Source: Euphorbia lathyris (lineage: Eukaryota > Streptophyta > Magnoliopsida > Malpighiales > Euphorbiaceae). From it: 64,000 nt of DNA. Under the pieces are notes generated by a model. It had not been told where the DNA came from and made no database searches. It saw nothing but the letters and a program-made list of their open reading frames with translations. The stretch is taken from positions 4,913,001 through 4,977,000 of the forward strand of contig NC_088916.1 in NCBI RefSeq assembly GCF_963576675.1, in the 5' to 3' direction. The position numbers were made by a program, and so were the translations under genes. Shown here in pieces: positions 55,399 to 64,000 of this stretch (positions are counted from its first letter, which is position 1; each line of letters begins with the position of its first letter).

Positions 55399-55932
55399 TG
55401 AACCTAAAATTAAATCACTTGATCAACAATTGAACTTCTTCATGTAAATAAAGACAATGAGTTATGCATATCTCCTTTGAAGCATGTACTGAATCCTTCA
55501 TTTGTCTCCCTATTTTTCCTTTCCTCTCCTCTTTACTAGTCTTGCACAAAAATATTAAGAAAAAACTGAAGTAATGCTACCAGAAGATCCGAAGCAAAAC
55601 AAATGTTAAAGAAATTACAGTAGCAGAAACGTCTGGAATCAAAGACGTGACTGAGGCCAGGCTCAGGGGTCAGCGCCTCTGTGTGCGTCAGGCGGGCGAT
55701 GTCAGCCAGGGGTGCGCCTGCCTTGGTTAGAGGTAGTCTTAACACATACAGTGTCATTACGGATGCCTTAGCATTGTTTTCCAGAAGAGACTGTAGCTGA
55801 TATAATTTCCCTAAGAGATACATAGAGCTGAATCAAAGGAGAAAAACACTTGAAAAAACAAATAAAAAGAGCGTTCCAAATACAAGTAACTCAACAACAT
55901 TTTACACATATCAAGTAAAACTAATTTAGTTT
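55399..55932. other. Region downstream of the subtilase pseudogene
   Basis: No gene recognised. A ~45-bp segment at 55776-55826 matches 57441-57492 (signal-peptide exon of the pseudogene). A GC-rich stretch at 55660-55740 ('ggcgggcgatgtcagcc', 'aggcgcacc' words in inverse) is of a dispersed-repeat type. Confidence 0.5.
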
Positions 55933-55969
55933 AAGCATGAGAATTGGCCGCCATCTTGACCACTAGAGG

Positions 55970-56143
55970 TAGACCTGGCAATTATCTTGTTTCATATCAA
56001 AATCGTGTTATCTCATATTTATGTTCCATATGGTTTTATATGTTATAAATGCTAGAAAAATGATTTTCGTATCAATCGTGTCGTGTCGTGTCAGTCGGGT
56101 TGGCTCTGTAATCGTGTTTTCGTGTCAGAAATTGCCACCTCTA
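55970..56143. mobile_element. hAT-type MITE in the subtilase pseudogene
   Basis: 174 bp, ends TAGACCTGGCAATT and the inverse of TAGAGGTGGCAATT. A perfect 8-bp TSD, actagagg, is at 55962-55969 and 56144-56151. The interior has 'cgtgtcgtgtcgtgtc' and 'gttttcgtgtca', a common MITE type in dicots. Confidence 0.9.
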
Positions 56144-56276
56144 ACTAGAGGATTCTGAACAATATGCACCCTATCAGACCAAACAATCTCCCCAAACACA
56201 TATCTATTCATTCCAATAATATTATCCATGCCCTTAACTGTAACATGGAAACTTGTTGAATTTCAACTTCATGGGC

Positions 56277-56545
56277 TCAACAACAACAACAACAACAACA
56301 AAGCCTTAGTCCCGAAATGATTCGGGATCGGCTAACATGAACCATCATATAAAACCGTGAAAATCAAGTCGTGTCAGCGACACAGATTCGCTCCCTCCAC
56401 TCCGTCCTATCCACTACCATATTTTCCTCAATTCCCAATAAACTCATATCACTCTCGATCACCCTCCTCCAAGTTTGCTTAGGTCTTCCCCTACCCCTCA
56501 CCACTACATCCCTTTGGTTCTCCTAACCGGCGCTCAACCTTGACA
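56277..56545 (-). mobile_element. RTE-clade LINE, 3' end only
   Basis: Minus strand encodes VRGRGRPKQTWRRVIESDMS, then LLGIEENMVVDRTEWRERIC and VADT before a stop. That is the C-terminus of a plant RTE-type reverse transcriptase. A 3' UTR follows with 'tcccgaatcatttcgggac' (a small hairpin) and a (TTG)n tail (56277-56302 on plus as CAA). RTE elements end in short simple repeats rather than poly(A). gctcaa next to both ends may be a short TSD. It splits the Fn3-like part of the subtilase pseudogene. Confidence 0.85.
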
Positions 56546-57850
56546 GATATTCCACCTTAACTCTATATACACATGAATTTCCCACATTTTTCAATCTTCT
56601 ACTAAATTTCAGTGTCTGAGAGGTTAGGGATTGTGATGGATGGGTAATTTAAGTTTAGCAAACTTGTTGTGTTTGCTGATGGGCACTTGTATGGCTCTTC
56701 AACAAATATTGATATTTGGGTTTTGATTATACCCAACTGAACACAGAAAATTAAGGTAATCTGTGCCGCTTAAATCATAAACCAATCCTGGTTCTATTGC
56801 ACGCTCAAGCCAGATGTGCCCTGAATGGATTTGCCTTATCAAGAGATTCAGTAGCAATTGGTTTTCTGATATTGCTTCTACTTTTTGCTGAAACCTCACA
56901 AACATCGTGTTACATTTGGTGTAATTTCTTTACAAGTTTGGATGACATAAAAATATGAAAGTTTTAACTGGTTTTCTTACATAATAATTATAATTTTATT
57001 ACCAAAATGACATGTAAAAACATGAGAAATTGAGTAGAAGATAATACCTGAAGTCATGATTGCAGACTTAATAGCAGCTGGATGGTTTGATGAGACCAAC
57101 AATGCCAGCAACGTGAGGGCATGACATTGAAGTCCCTGATAATATATTGAATGGAAGATGTCGTTTATCTATGCCTATAAAAGAAGGCCCTGATGCTTCT
57201 GTAAAATCCAGGCGAAGTAATACCTGGCTGAGAAATTGGTGACCTGAGAACCACAAGAAGCATCTTAATTTGTGAGTTTTTTCTATGGAATTAAGAGTGA
57301 GATAGAGTATGATTCCCACGAAAATCAACAACATTATAGAATTTAGAACCATGACAACATTTGCTGGAAAGTCTAAGGGATTCAATTGATGCTAAACAAA
57401 TAAAAAAGCAGAAACAGAACAGTATTAATTTCGCCATAGTCATGTTTCCCGGAAGAGACTATAGCGGATATAATTTACCTAAGAGATATTCTGGAAGATT
57501 GTACTTGGGCAGATTTGGGTTAAAACATATAGGCATAGCATCAAAATTTTCAAATATCAAAATACGAAATGTGGAAGCAGAAATAAAAAAATTGAGCATA
57601 TGCATACCTAGCAGTTACTCCTGGAGTAGTGAGAATTTAGAAAAGGAACTGAAACTCGGATCTATGGAAACACCGTTCTCCCTTCTTCTTAGCTAACTAG
57701 ACTCGCGCCCACTCCATTGCGGATGAAGACTTAAAGGTGGAATCCAATCTCTGCAGCTCGATGTTGTCTCTCACTTCATCATCTCTAAGTTTTGATACGG
57801 AGATTGGATTTGATTTCTAAGTGGATTCCATAGAGGCTATTACATCCGTA

Positions 57851-58184
57851 TAGAAGAATAAGAGAACGCAGAAAAGTGGAAGGCGTGTTAACGTATTGTG
57901 TTACTGTCCTGCCCTAATCTCACAAGTCATGGACTTTGGGCTTTTTTTAAGTTAGCCCATGAAACACTTTATAAAGGTTTCTAGATATTTTCATTGATAA
58001 GCATCCAAAGGACAACGTACAAAATATATGACCGTCACACCAAAACGAAAAATGATGACAGCATGACAGACCACATGTCATATAAGTTGTAACTAATCTT
58101 TAGGGAAAATGTTAATACAAAACGTAGGACAAAAATAATAAAACGACAGCTGCTAATTTTTCCACATAACAGAAGATTATAAGG
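57851..58184. other. Spacer between subtilase pseudogene and PIG-A
   Basis: No gene or element recognised; 'cccatgaaacactttataaaggtttc' type AT-rich sequence. It may include the PIG-A polyadenylation region beyond the SINE. Confidence 0.45.
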
Positions 58185-58372
58185 GGGCGGCCCGGTGCAC
58201 TACGCGTCCCCGCTGAGCGAGGGTCCGGGAAGGGGTCCCACCACAAGGGTGTACTGGGAGCAAGCCTTCCCCTACCAATTTATTTGGCAAGAGGCCGCTC
58301 CTAAGACTCGAACCCGTGACCTCTTGATCACACGACAACAACGTTTACTGTTGCGCCAAGGCTCGCCCTCTA
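58185..58372 (-). mobile_element. Au-type SINE copy 4, full length
   Basis: The most complete copy. Minus strand starts GAGGGCGAGCCTTGGCGCAA (A-box), then CGTTGTTGTCGTGTGATCAA, GGTCACGGGTTCGAGTC (B-box), the body, and ends GTGCACCGGGCCGCCC. No clear TSD was seen. It lies about 55 bp past the PIG-A stop codon, so it may supply part of the PIG-A 3' UTR. Confidence 0.88.
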
Positions 58373-58425
58373 AGGAAGTAAACATTGCGAAATCTGACAC
58401 CTACTCTTTCAAGGTAAAAGAGAGA

Positions 58426-61400
58426 TCATCCTGACTGGCTCTGTGTTTCTTCGCCATTAGGATAAGCTGATTCGGGCACCTCCTCGATATCCTCTACCGG
58501 CTAATGGAATATGAAAATGCAGAGATATGAGATTCAAGATGCTCTAAAACACCTAAAAGGATGTACAAAGAGATCTTACCTGCCATAACTGCACTAGATG
58601 CAATAGCAGAAAATCAATGATCATAACTACGCAAAAAAGCTTCCCTGCCCAAGCTCCACAAGAGAGGTACCTACATAAATAAATAACGTTGTCACCAACC
58701 ATTCAAACTGCTTCATTTATAATACTCCCTCCGTTTCATATTACATGACTTTTTAGAGAGTTATACAGAAATTAAGGATATTAGAAAAAAGACATTGTTG
58801 TCCCTTATTTATTGATTCCAATATTTATTTATTCTATAATAAGTCCATTATGCTCATTAATTTTCGTAAACCCACGTTTTATAGCAGAAAAAATGATGAT
58901 TTAACGTGTGCTGATCATATAAAACGACATGTAATATGAAACAAAAAAGAATCTCTAGAAAGACATGTAATATGAAACGGAGGTAGTATATATATATATA
59001 TATAGGCAGCACAATCACACCAGTTTGGTTGCATTAAGCTTCAATAAATGACACTCTTTTAATAAGAAACTTTATGATCAAAATACTCAAGTTTGGATCA
59101 TCTGATCTGATTATGGACCCAAAAAAAAAAAAGACCATCATATGACAAACATTGGATCTTATAATTTACCTCGAAACCCGTTCTAAAAAAAATTGATTGG
59201 GGCATTTCAATGCACGATCGTAGACTATCTCTGTTCTTTTGGCCACATCATGCCAACTATAGAGTTTCTTCATCTATCAGAAAATGTGAAATCAGATATC
59301 TGGGAAAAGCAATATGCTTATATGAAATTCACTTCACTTCACTTACACGATCATGCATAACTCGTGGGTCAATTTTTGGAAGTAGCGAAATTGCTTTCCT
59401 AATTGCTTGTACCATATCACCAGGATCTGGTTCTGCAAGTACAATCATGTCATCTGGTAGAACCTACACTACACAGAGAAAGAGAGTTTCCAGAATCTCA
59501 TTAGCAAAACATTTAAAAGCAATAAACATAATTAACCATATTAATCAATGAAAGATGCCTACCTCAGGGACACCTCCTACACGTGTACTGACTGTCAGTA
59601 ATCCACAGCTAGCAGCCTCTAATATTGCTATGCAGAATGCTTCTGTTAAAGAACTGTCATAAAGTGTGCAAAAGAAAAATAAGATATAAATAATTTTATT
59701 GTAAGCATTAATCCATTTTATTCACCTTTTACGTATTAATTACATGCGAGTTTCAATCAATTTGAGCATGTGCCTCAGTGTGTGAGTCAGATTCAGATAT
59801 TTTGCAGTTGTTAACACAACAAACATTTCAAAAGTTTCTGCTCCCATACATGCTATAGTTCTTAAACAATACAATATTTGCAGTGGTAATTGAAGGGGAC
59901 TCGTTAATTCTCAAAATTTTCACAGTAATATTTTATTGATTGTAGTGTTGTTGCCATTACAATGCTTAAGATCGAACTTCACTATATTGCAGAGGAAAAG
60001 AAACAGAATACAAGTAATTATTTCCATACATTTGATAACAAAAGAGCTTGTTACCTATTCAAAAATATATGGCCAGAAATCAGGACAGACCGTACAAGAG
60101 CATGGGGCACAGCACCTAACATTTCAACTCGATCTTGAAGAGAATGCTTTTCCCTCATCTCCTCCAGTCGCACCCGTTTCGGTCCATCACCACCAACAAC
60201 AAAACGTACCTTAACAAAAATTCACAAATGGAACTATTTATTGACAGGTTCAATGTAATAATAAACATTTGTGACCTGAATTAACCTATCAAGTAACCAG
60301 AGCCCACCATGCACTGAACAGTATAACATGGACAAAAACTTAGAATCACTGGAAAAAGGCCAATCCAATAAGGAAATGCCTGATGAAAAGGTAGGGAACC
60401 TCGACTACGAGAGCCCTGGTTTGTCTGCTAAGGTAGGGTGGGGCGACTATTGGAATAGGAGAGAAACTTCATTTTAGCTCTTAACGTTCCAATTTGAACT
60501 AAATAAATAAAAATGAAAACAAAAATGTTTCATTAAGATAAGGTTCCAAGAGAATAAAGTGGCACAAACAACAAAGAATAAAAAGAAACTGGGGACTAAA
60601 AAACTCACATTTGGATACAAATGGCAAACTTCTGGAATGACTTCAACAAGCAAGTCTGCACCCTTTCTGTAAACCAATCTGCTTATTATGACAATGACAA
60701 TTTTGTCCCCAATAGGTCTCCCTGGGGCAGGCTTAAACACAGCAGTGTCCACAGCATTTGGTATTACGTAAACCTTTTCTGCAGGTAGACCTGATCGTAA
60801 CACTGTGTTTTCCTTGCTAGTATGGGAAACACATATAGCCTGGGTCACATCTGCTAAAGTAAACTGCAATACCTTGTTCATGTGGATGCTTCCAACATCA
60901 GCAAAACCATACAGTGAATGATCAGTAAACACAACCTTATAACCCATAGTGCGTGCATGCATCAGAGCTTCATGGCAAAGAGTTGAGAAGGCTTGATGTC
61001 CATGCACCAATGATATCTTTTCTCGAATAAGAATAGTCCTTATAATTGGAAGTGTTCCATAAAAAGTTGGTAACGTGTTCTGCATAACAAATGGTCTCCA
61101 AGGTACATAGTAAACCTTAAGACCCCCAGTCATGTATCGGACTCCAGAGCGATTACCATAAGCATGAGTCATAACGACCACCTGGGAATCATGCCTTAAA
61201 TAGTTTAAGCAATTAACTCGTATCTAAACTCAAAAGGAAATTAAATATGATACTGCTCCACACGGACAGGAAGAGTGACACCAATTTTTTTTTTGAAGGA
61301 AAGGTAATACAAAATCCAGATTGTAAGACAATATTGAAGGCTATTGCCAAATTTAGATAGAGTTTCATGACACTATACCTTGTGACCAAGCTTCAACAAG

Positions 61401-61495
61401 CACTGCGATAGGTAATAAATGTGGTTTTCCACACCACCAAAGTTGGGATAGAAAAAATCAGAAACCATCAAGATTCTGTGCTTCTGCTCAGCCAT
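58426..61495 (-). CDS. PIGA: PIG-A: GPI N-acetylglucosaminyltransferase catalytic subunit
   Basis: Eight exons: complement of 61379-61495, 60609-61181, 60055-60209, 59563-59653, 59347-59463, 59170-59273, 58580-58670 and 58426-58500, giving 440 codons plus TGA, with all GT-AG introns and frames kept. PIG-A transfers GlcNAc from UDP-GlcNAc to phosphatidylinositol on the cytoplasmic face of the ER, the first step of GPI-anchor synthesis; the Arabidopsis homologue is SETH2. Visible: [20 protein letters not shown] (GT4 N-terminal glycine loop), [61 protein letters not shown], the E-X7-E motif (Glu286, Glu294; [11 protein letters not shown]), [16 protein letters not shown] and a C-terminal membrane segment (about 396-415), then an acidic tail. 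Length is normal. Nothing looks damaged. A Stowaway MITE lies in intron 6. Confidence 0.95.
58725..58986. mobile_element. Stowaway-type MITE in PIG-A intron 6
   Basis: 262 bp, starts CTCCCTCCGTTTCATATTAC and ends with the inverse (AATATGAAACGGAGGTAG). TA flanks both sides (58723-58724, 58987-58988). CTCCCTCCGT ends and TA targets define Stowaway (Tc1/mariner) MITEs. Followed by a (TA)n tract. Confidence 0.92.
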
Positions 61496-62023
61496 CAAGG
61501 CAAATCAATCACCTGCATCATCAAGCATGGTTATCAAATGAGAAATTCAGCTGTGTTTTAAGCAAAGAAACTTAAGTGTCATTTGGTAGAACAGTTGTGC
61601 TACTTTTGGGCAATTACCCTTTTTCCTTTTCCAAATTGCTTTTTCTCCAACAACGGTCTTCAAAAAAGCAGCCCTAGAACAGCTCAGAATACTTTCTAAT
61701 TTCTATTGGAAAAGAATCTAAGGGCTCTTTTCTCCCAAAAATTTGAAAGAACTCAAAACCAATTCACAATTTGTGGAAGATGTAAATACCTAGGGAAATA
61801 ATAATACAAATTGATCCAAAAATACTGTAAGTTGAACAGATAAAAGCTCAATAAATTGCATCTAACCTCTAGATCAACAAGGACAGTGTAAAGCAAATAA
61901 AAGATCAACGGTAAATCTGAATAATAATGTGGAAAGGGAAAGAAGAAGAAAAAAGGGTATATCAATGAAGTTAATTAAATTAAAGGGATATAGGTTAATT
62001 ATATACTCTCATCATACAAAATG

Positions 62024-62145
62024 ACAGGGGAAGGCTTGCCAAATAAATTGGCAGGGGAAGGCTTGCCCCCAGTACACCCTTGTGGTGGGACCCCTCCCCG
62101 GACCCTCGCTCAGCGGGGACGCGTAGTGCGACCGGGCCGCCCTTT
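62024..62145 (+). mobile_element. Au-type SINE copy 5, 5' truncated
   Basis: Plus strand: 3' part of the SINE ending CGGGCCGCCCTTT. A perfect 13-bp TSD, atcatacaaaatg, is at 62011-62023 and 62146-62158. It has lost both Pol III boxes and starts with a small duplication ('ggggaaggcttgcc' twice). It is the only copy in this orientation; relative to PIG-A it is antisense. Confidence 0.9.
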
Positions 62146-62289
62146 ATCATACAAAATGGCTCAATTTTTATTGTGCTTCACGGGAAAAAAATAAAATATA
62201 TATGGGATAGTTTTAATTGACCACATGCTAGATCATAATAAAATTATTCTTGAACCTTGATTATTATCAAAGATTAATATAAGATCTAT

Positions 62290-62710
62290 GATTGAGACTT
62301 AACTACCAGCTTGAACTTTTAGTTCAATTGGTTCCATGACATGGTATCAGAGCCTCTTGATTAATGCTCAATAATAGCCTTTATTATAAGGATAAGATCT
62401 AAATATACCTCTATTGACAATCTCATTTATTTATGGAATTTCAACATATAACAAGATGACATGTGTCATTTCAAGCACATGAGTGATTCATGGCGGTCGG
62501 GAGTATAATGACACTTCCATGCCCTTTCTAATTCTGTTTATATTTGTCAAGAAATCATTTGAACCAAAAGGTTAAGCTCATAGTTAAGGGTCATACTAGC
62601 TTTACATTATAATATCTGATACAACTCTAGAAGTGAATGCCCTCATATTTAAAGCGTGTACAACATAAGCTAATTTTGCTTTATGTTGAAAGTCCATCGA
62701 CAAATGTGTT
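62290..62710. repeat. Dispersed repeat with TGGTATCAGAGCC word
   Basis: Non-coding; shares ordered blocks with 46270-47210. It includes 'gttccatgacatggtatcag' followed by agcctcttgat, and a related word is at 63920-63955 ('attgacatagtatcagagcc'). TGGTATCAGAGC is complementary to the 3' end of initiator tRNA-Met and is the usual primer site of plant retrotransposons. Confidence 0.6.
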
Positions 62711-63447
62711 GAATAACGAAGCTAAATAAAACAGAATAATAACACACTGTAACAGTCTCAAATCCAAATGGCAGTACTATACACAAGTCATAACACACAA
62801 TTACCCAAAATAACACTTTTTATTCCCCTGAAACTATGAAAAAAACATTAGAAAAGATGAGCAGGGTACTAATCTACACGCTCGAGTCGTTATATTATTT
62901 TTCTTGTTTTGACTTCATAAATCAAACGTGTAACTTAATTCTCTAACTAATTTTATAAATTGATATACATGCCAACATAATGAAGCAAGCAATCTTTGTG
63001 TTTGATTATTATATTGTTACCAGATGCAATTACTACCGAAGTCATTCAATAACAAGACAAACAAGGCCAACAGTAGCAAAAGTATAAATAAACAGCTCAC
63101 AGCCTCACAAGACCTTTTATCTCTTTTTCTTTTTTTTTAAAGAAACGACGTCCTTCCACTGTCGTTAACTGGTTAACTGAATGAAGTCGTTCCGTAAACA
63201 AAACGGGGATTCCCCAGTCCCTGCCAGCTAAATGGGGACAAAAACTGTCCCGTCCCCGCCCCACGGGATCCCCGTTTACCCATTTAGTACAAAATTATCG
63301 ATTATCAACTATGAATATATGAATGTCAAACAGAAGAAACCATTTCAAACAGACAAACTTTCTGCTAACCAGGAAAAAATAAATAAAAAGCAACAAACAC
63401 AGAGTTTAGAATTTCAAATATAAAACTTTAGACTTTAGAAAACTTAC

Positions 63448-63690
63448 CCTATTTTGTGCAGAAGAGGTGGAGATCGAGAGGTGGAGGAGGTGGAGGCGAC
63501 GGTGGAGAAGCCGCTCCCTGTTTCCGGCGCCGTGAGAAGTGGACTGACTGGAGATACGAACGGCGGTGTGCGAGGTGGTGGTGCGAGGTGGAGGTGGAGG
63601 TGGCGATGGAGTGGAGTGGGTGGAGATAAATCCCTAGAAAATAAGGAAGGAAGCAGAGAATGGGTAAATTGCAGGAGATACGATTAGTGA
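63448..63690 (-). other. Probable non-coding first exon of PIG-A
   Basis: On the minus strand, a C/T-rich stretch rich in 'ccacctcca' words ends in AATAGG|GTAAGTTTTC, a strong donor. It lacks a long open frame in the right direction. The acceptor just upstream of the PIG-A ATG would join it to exon 2 as 5' UTR. The plus-strand frame over it (Glu/Gly/Arg-rich) is a shadow. Inference from splice signals only. Confidence 0.5.
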
Positions 63691-63730
63691 ATGGTTAACA
63701 AAAGAAAAGATTCTATTTTATCAATTGTTC

Positions 63731-63794
63731 TAAAATTCTAATATTTTAAAATTCTAATATTTTAAAATTCTAATATTTTAAAATTCTAATATTT
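63731..63794. repeat. Four 16-bp tandem units
   Basis: taaaattctaatattt repeated four times without change (63731-63746, 63747-63762, 63763-63778, 63779-63794), just upstream of the probable PIG-A first exon. Confidence 0.95.
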
Positions 63795-63839
63795 CTTACT
63801 TAATTAGTGAATGATTAACAAGAATGAGTCCAGATGGTT

Positions 63840-64000
63840 AAGATGTTTGATGGTGTTTCAATTGGTTAGAGGTTCAATAAAAGTGATTCTTCAACTATAA
63901 GTTTAAGCTTTAGGTCAATTTGTTCATTGACATAGTATCAGAGCCACTTAAATTAAGTGGCCGAAGGTTTGAATCTTGACAATCTGATGGAGTTTCAACA
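63840..64000. repeat. Dispersed repeat fragment at the right edge
   Basis: Contains 'tttaagctttaggtcaattt', 'cattgacatagtatcagagc' and 'gaatcttgacaatctgatgg'. This is the same repeat type as 46270-47210 and 62290-62710. Cut by the window end. Confidence 0.55.

Larger units (their letters stand above)
55933..57850 (-). pseudogene. Subtilisin-like protease pseudogene (S8A)
   Basis: Pieces of a plant subtilase in correct order on the minus strand. A possible 5' UTR exon lies at about 57850-57605 (donor CTAG|GTATGC), and a signal peptide near 57455 (MAKLILFCFCFFICLASIES). Then the serine active-site region near 57170-57060 (RHLPFNILSGTSMSCPHVAG, then AAIKSAIMTS before a GT donor), and GHIWLERAIEPGLVYDLS and YLNFLCSVGYNQN near 56830-56700. 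Last come the Fn3-like part (PNLSDTEI, RLKNVGNSCVYRVKVE; then KLKFNKFP, IGMNRYVFGEIVWSDRVHIV) and a C-terminus ending near 55933. The segment with the catalytic Asp, His and oxyanion Asn is gone. Frameshifts and stops occur. An RTE LINE (56277-56545) and a hAT MITE (55970-56143) sit inside the Fn3 and C-terminal parts. Confidence 0.8.
61496..63447. other. PIG-A 5' UTR intron (probable) and repeats
   Basis: A good acceptor (gatgcag) ends about 19 bp before the PIG-A ATG and a good donor (GTAAGT) lies near 63447, so this is probably one 5' UTR intron of about 1.9 kb. It contains the SINE at 62024-62145, the dispersed repeat at 62290-62710 and, near 63195-63290, a fragment like the hAT MITE of 41022-41583. 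Confidence 0.6.

Noticed and set aside
57361..57696. 111-codon plus-strand frame
   Set aside because: It runs antisense across the subtilase pseudogene's signal-peptide exon and intron and has no family signature.
58195..58434. Open frames across the SINE copies (also 31-318 and 55253-55447)
   Set aside because: Similar frames appear in each Au SINE copy and simply reflect its conserved non-coding sequence.
63454..63687. Gly/Arg-rich plus-strand protein at the right end
   Set aside because: A shadow of the probable PIG-A 5' UTR exon on the other strand; GGTGGA simple repeat drives the composition.

Overview
The window is nuclear DNA of a flowering plant, most likely a eudicot. It has split genes with GT-AG introns, a chloroplast rhodanese-like gene, an AP2C-type protein phosphatase 2C, a NAC transcription factor, a GPI-anchor biosynthesis gene, and a dense layer of plant transposable elements (Au-type SINEs, MITEs, MULEs, hAT, CACTA, L1 and RTE LINEs, Tat-type gypsy, Sirevirus-type copia). 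I cannot name the species. Exon boundaries were worked out by eye from splice signals, reading frame and protein-family knowledge; no database search was possible.

Layout. 1-2.8 kb: the 5' half of a rhodanese/TrhO-like gene on the minus strand, running off the left edge. 2.9-4.2 kb: an internally deleted L1-type LINE split by an Emigrant-like MITE. 5.75-9.97 kb: a MULE-like element that holds a PIF/Harbinger-like element, which holds a hAT-like element, which holds a smaller MULE-like element; three of the four layers keep target-site duplications (TSDs). 10-14.75 kb: a run of fold-back MITEs. 14.99-17.58 kb: a complete four-exon PP2C gene with a MAP-kinase docking motif. 18.2-21 kb: a MULE-MITE with a palindromic TTCCAGAA-rich core, a small fold-back element, and a Pack-MULE carrying the first exon of a NUDT19-like Nudix gene. 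21-39.3 kb: a decayed Tat-type gypsy element split by a 15.8 kb Sirevirus-like copia element (5-bp TSD gatac). The copia element is itself split by two solo LTRs and carries a long extra 3' ORF region. 40.8-48.1 kb: a complete three-exon NAC gene with introns of 2.0 and 4.4 kb full of MITEs and SINEs. 48-55.4 kb: intergenic MITEs, a large fold-back, a tandem repeat block, a gypsy gag relic and one CACTA end. 55.5-57.9 kb: a subtilase pseudogene broken by an RTE LINE and a hAT MITE. 58.4-61.5 kb: a complete eight-exon PIG-A gene on the minus strand, with a probable non-coding first exon near 63.5 kb.

The four host genes have unrelated functions: plastid rhodanese family, MAPK dephosphorylation, developmental transcription, and ER GPI synthesis. 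There is no gene cluster. The most informative content is the transposon stratigraphy: many insertion boundaries can be read to the base from TSDs, so the order of insertion can be worked out. I saw no convincing new molecular system. The best candidates for a second look are the long non-pol ORF region of the Sirevirus, the HSE-like palindrome array, the NUDT19 capture and the four-deep nest.
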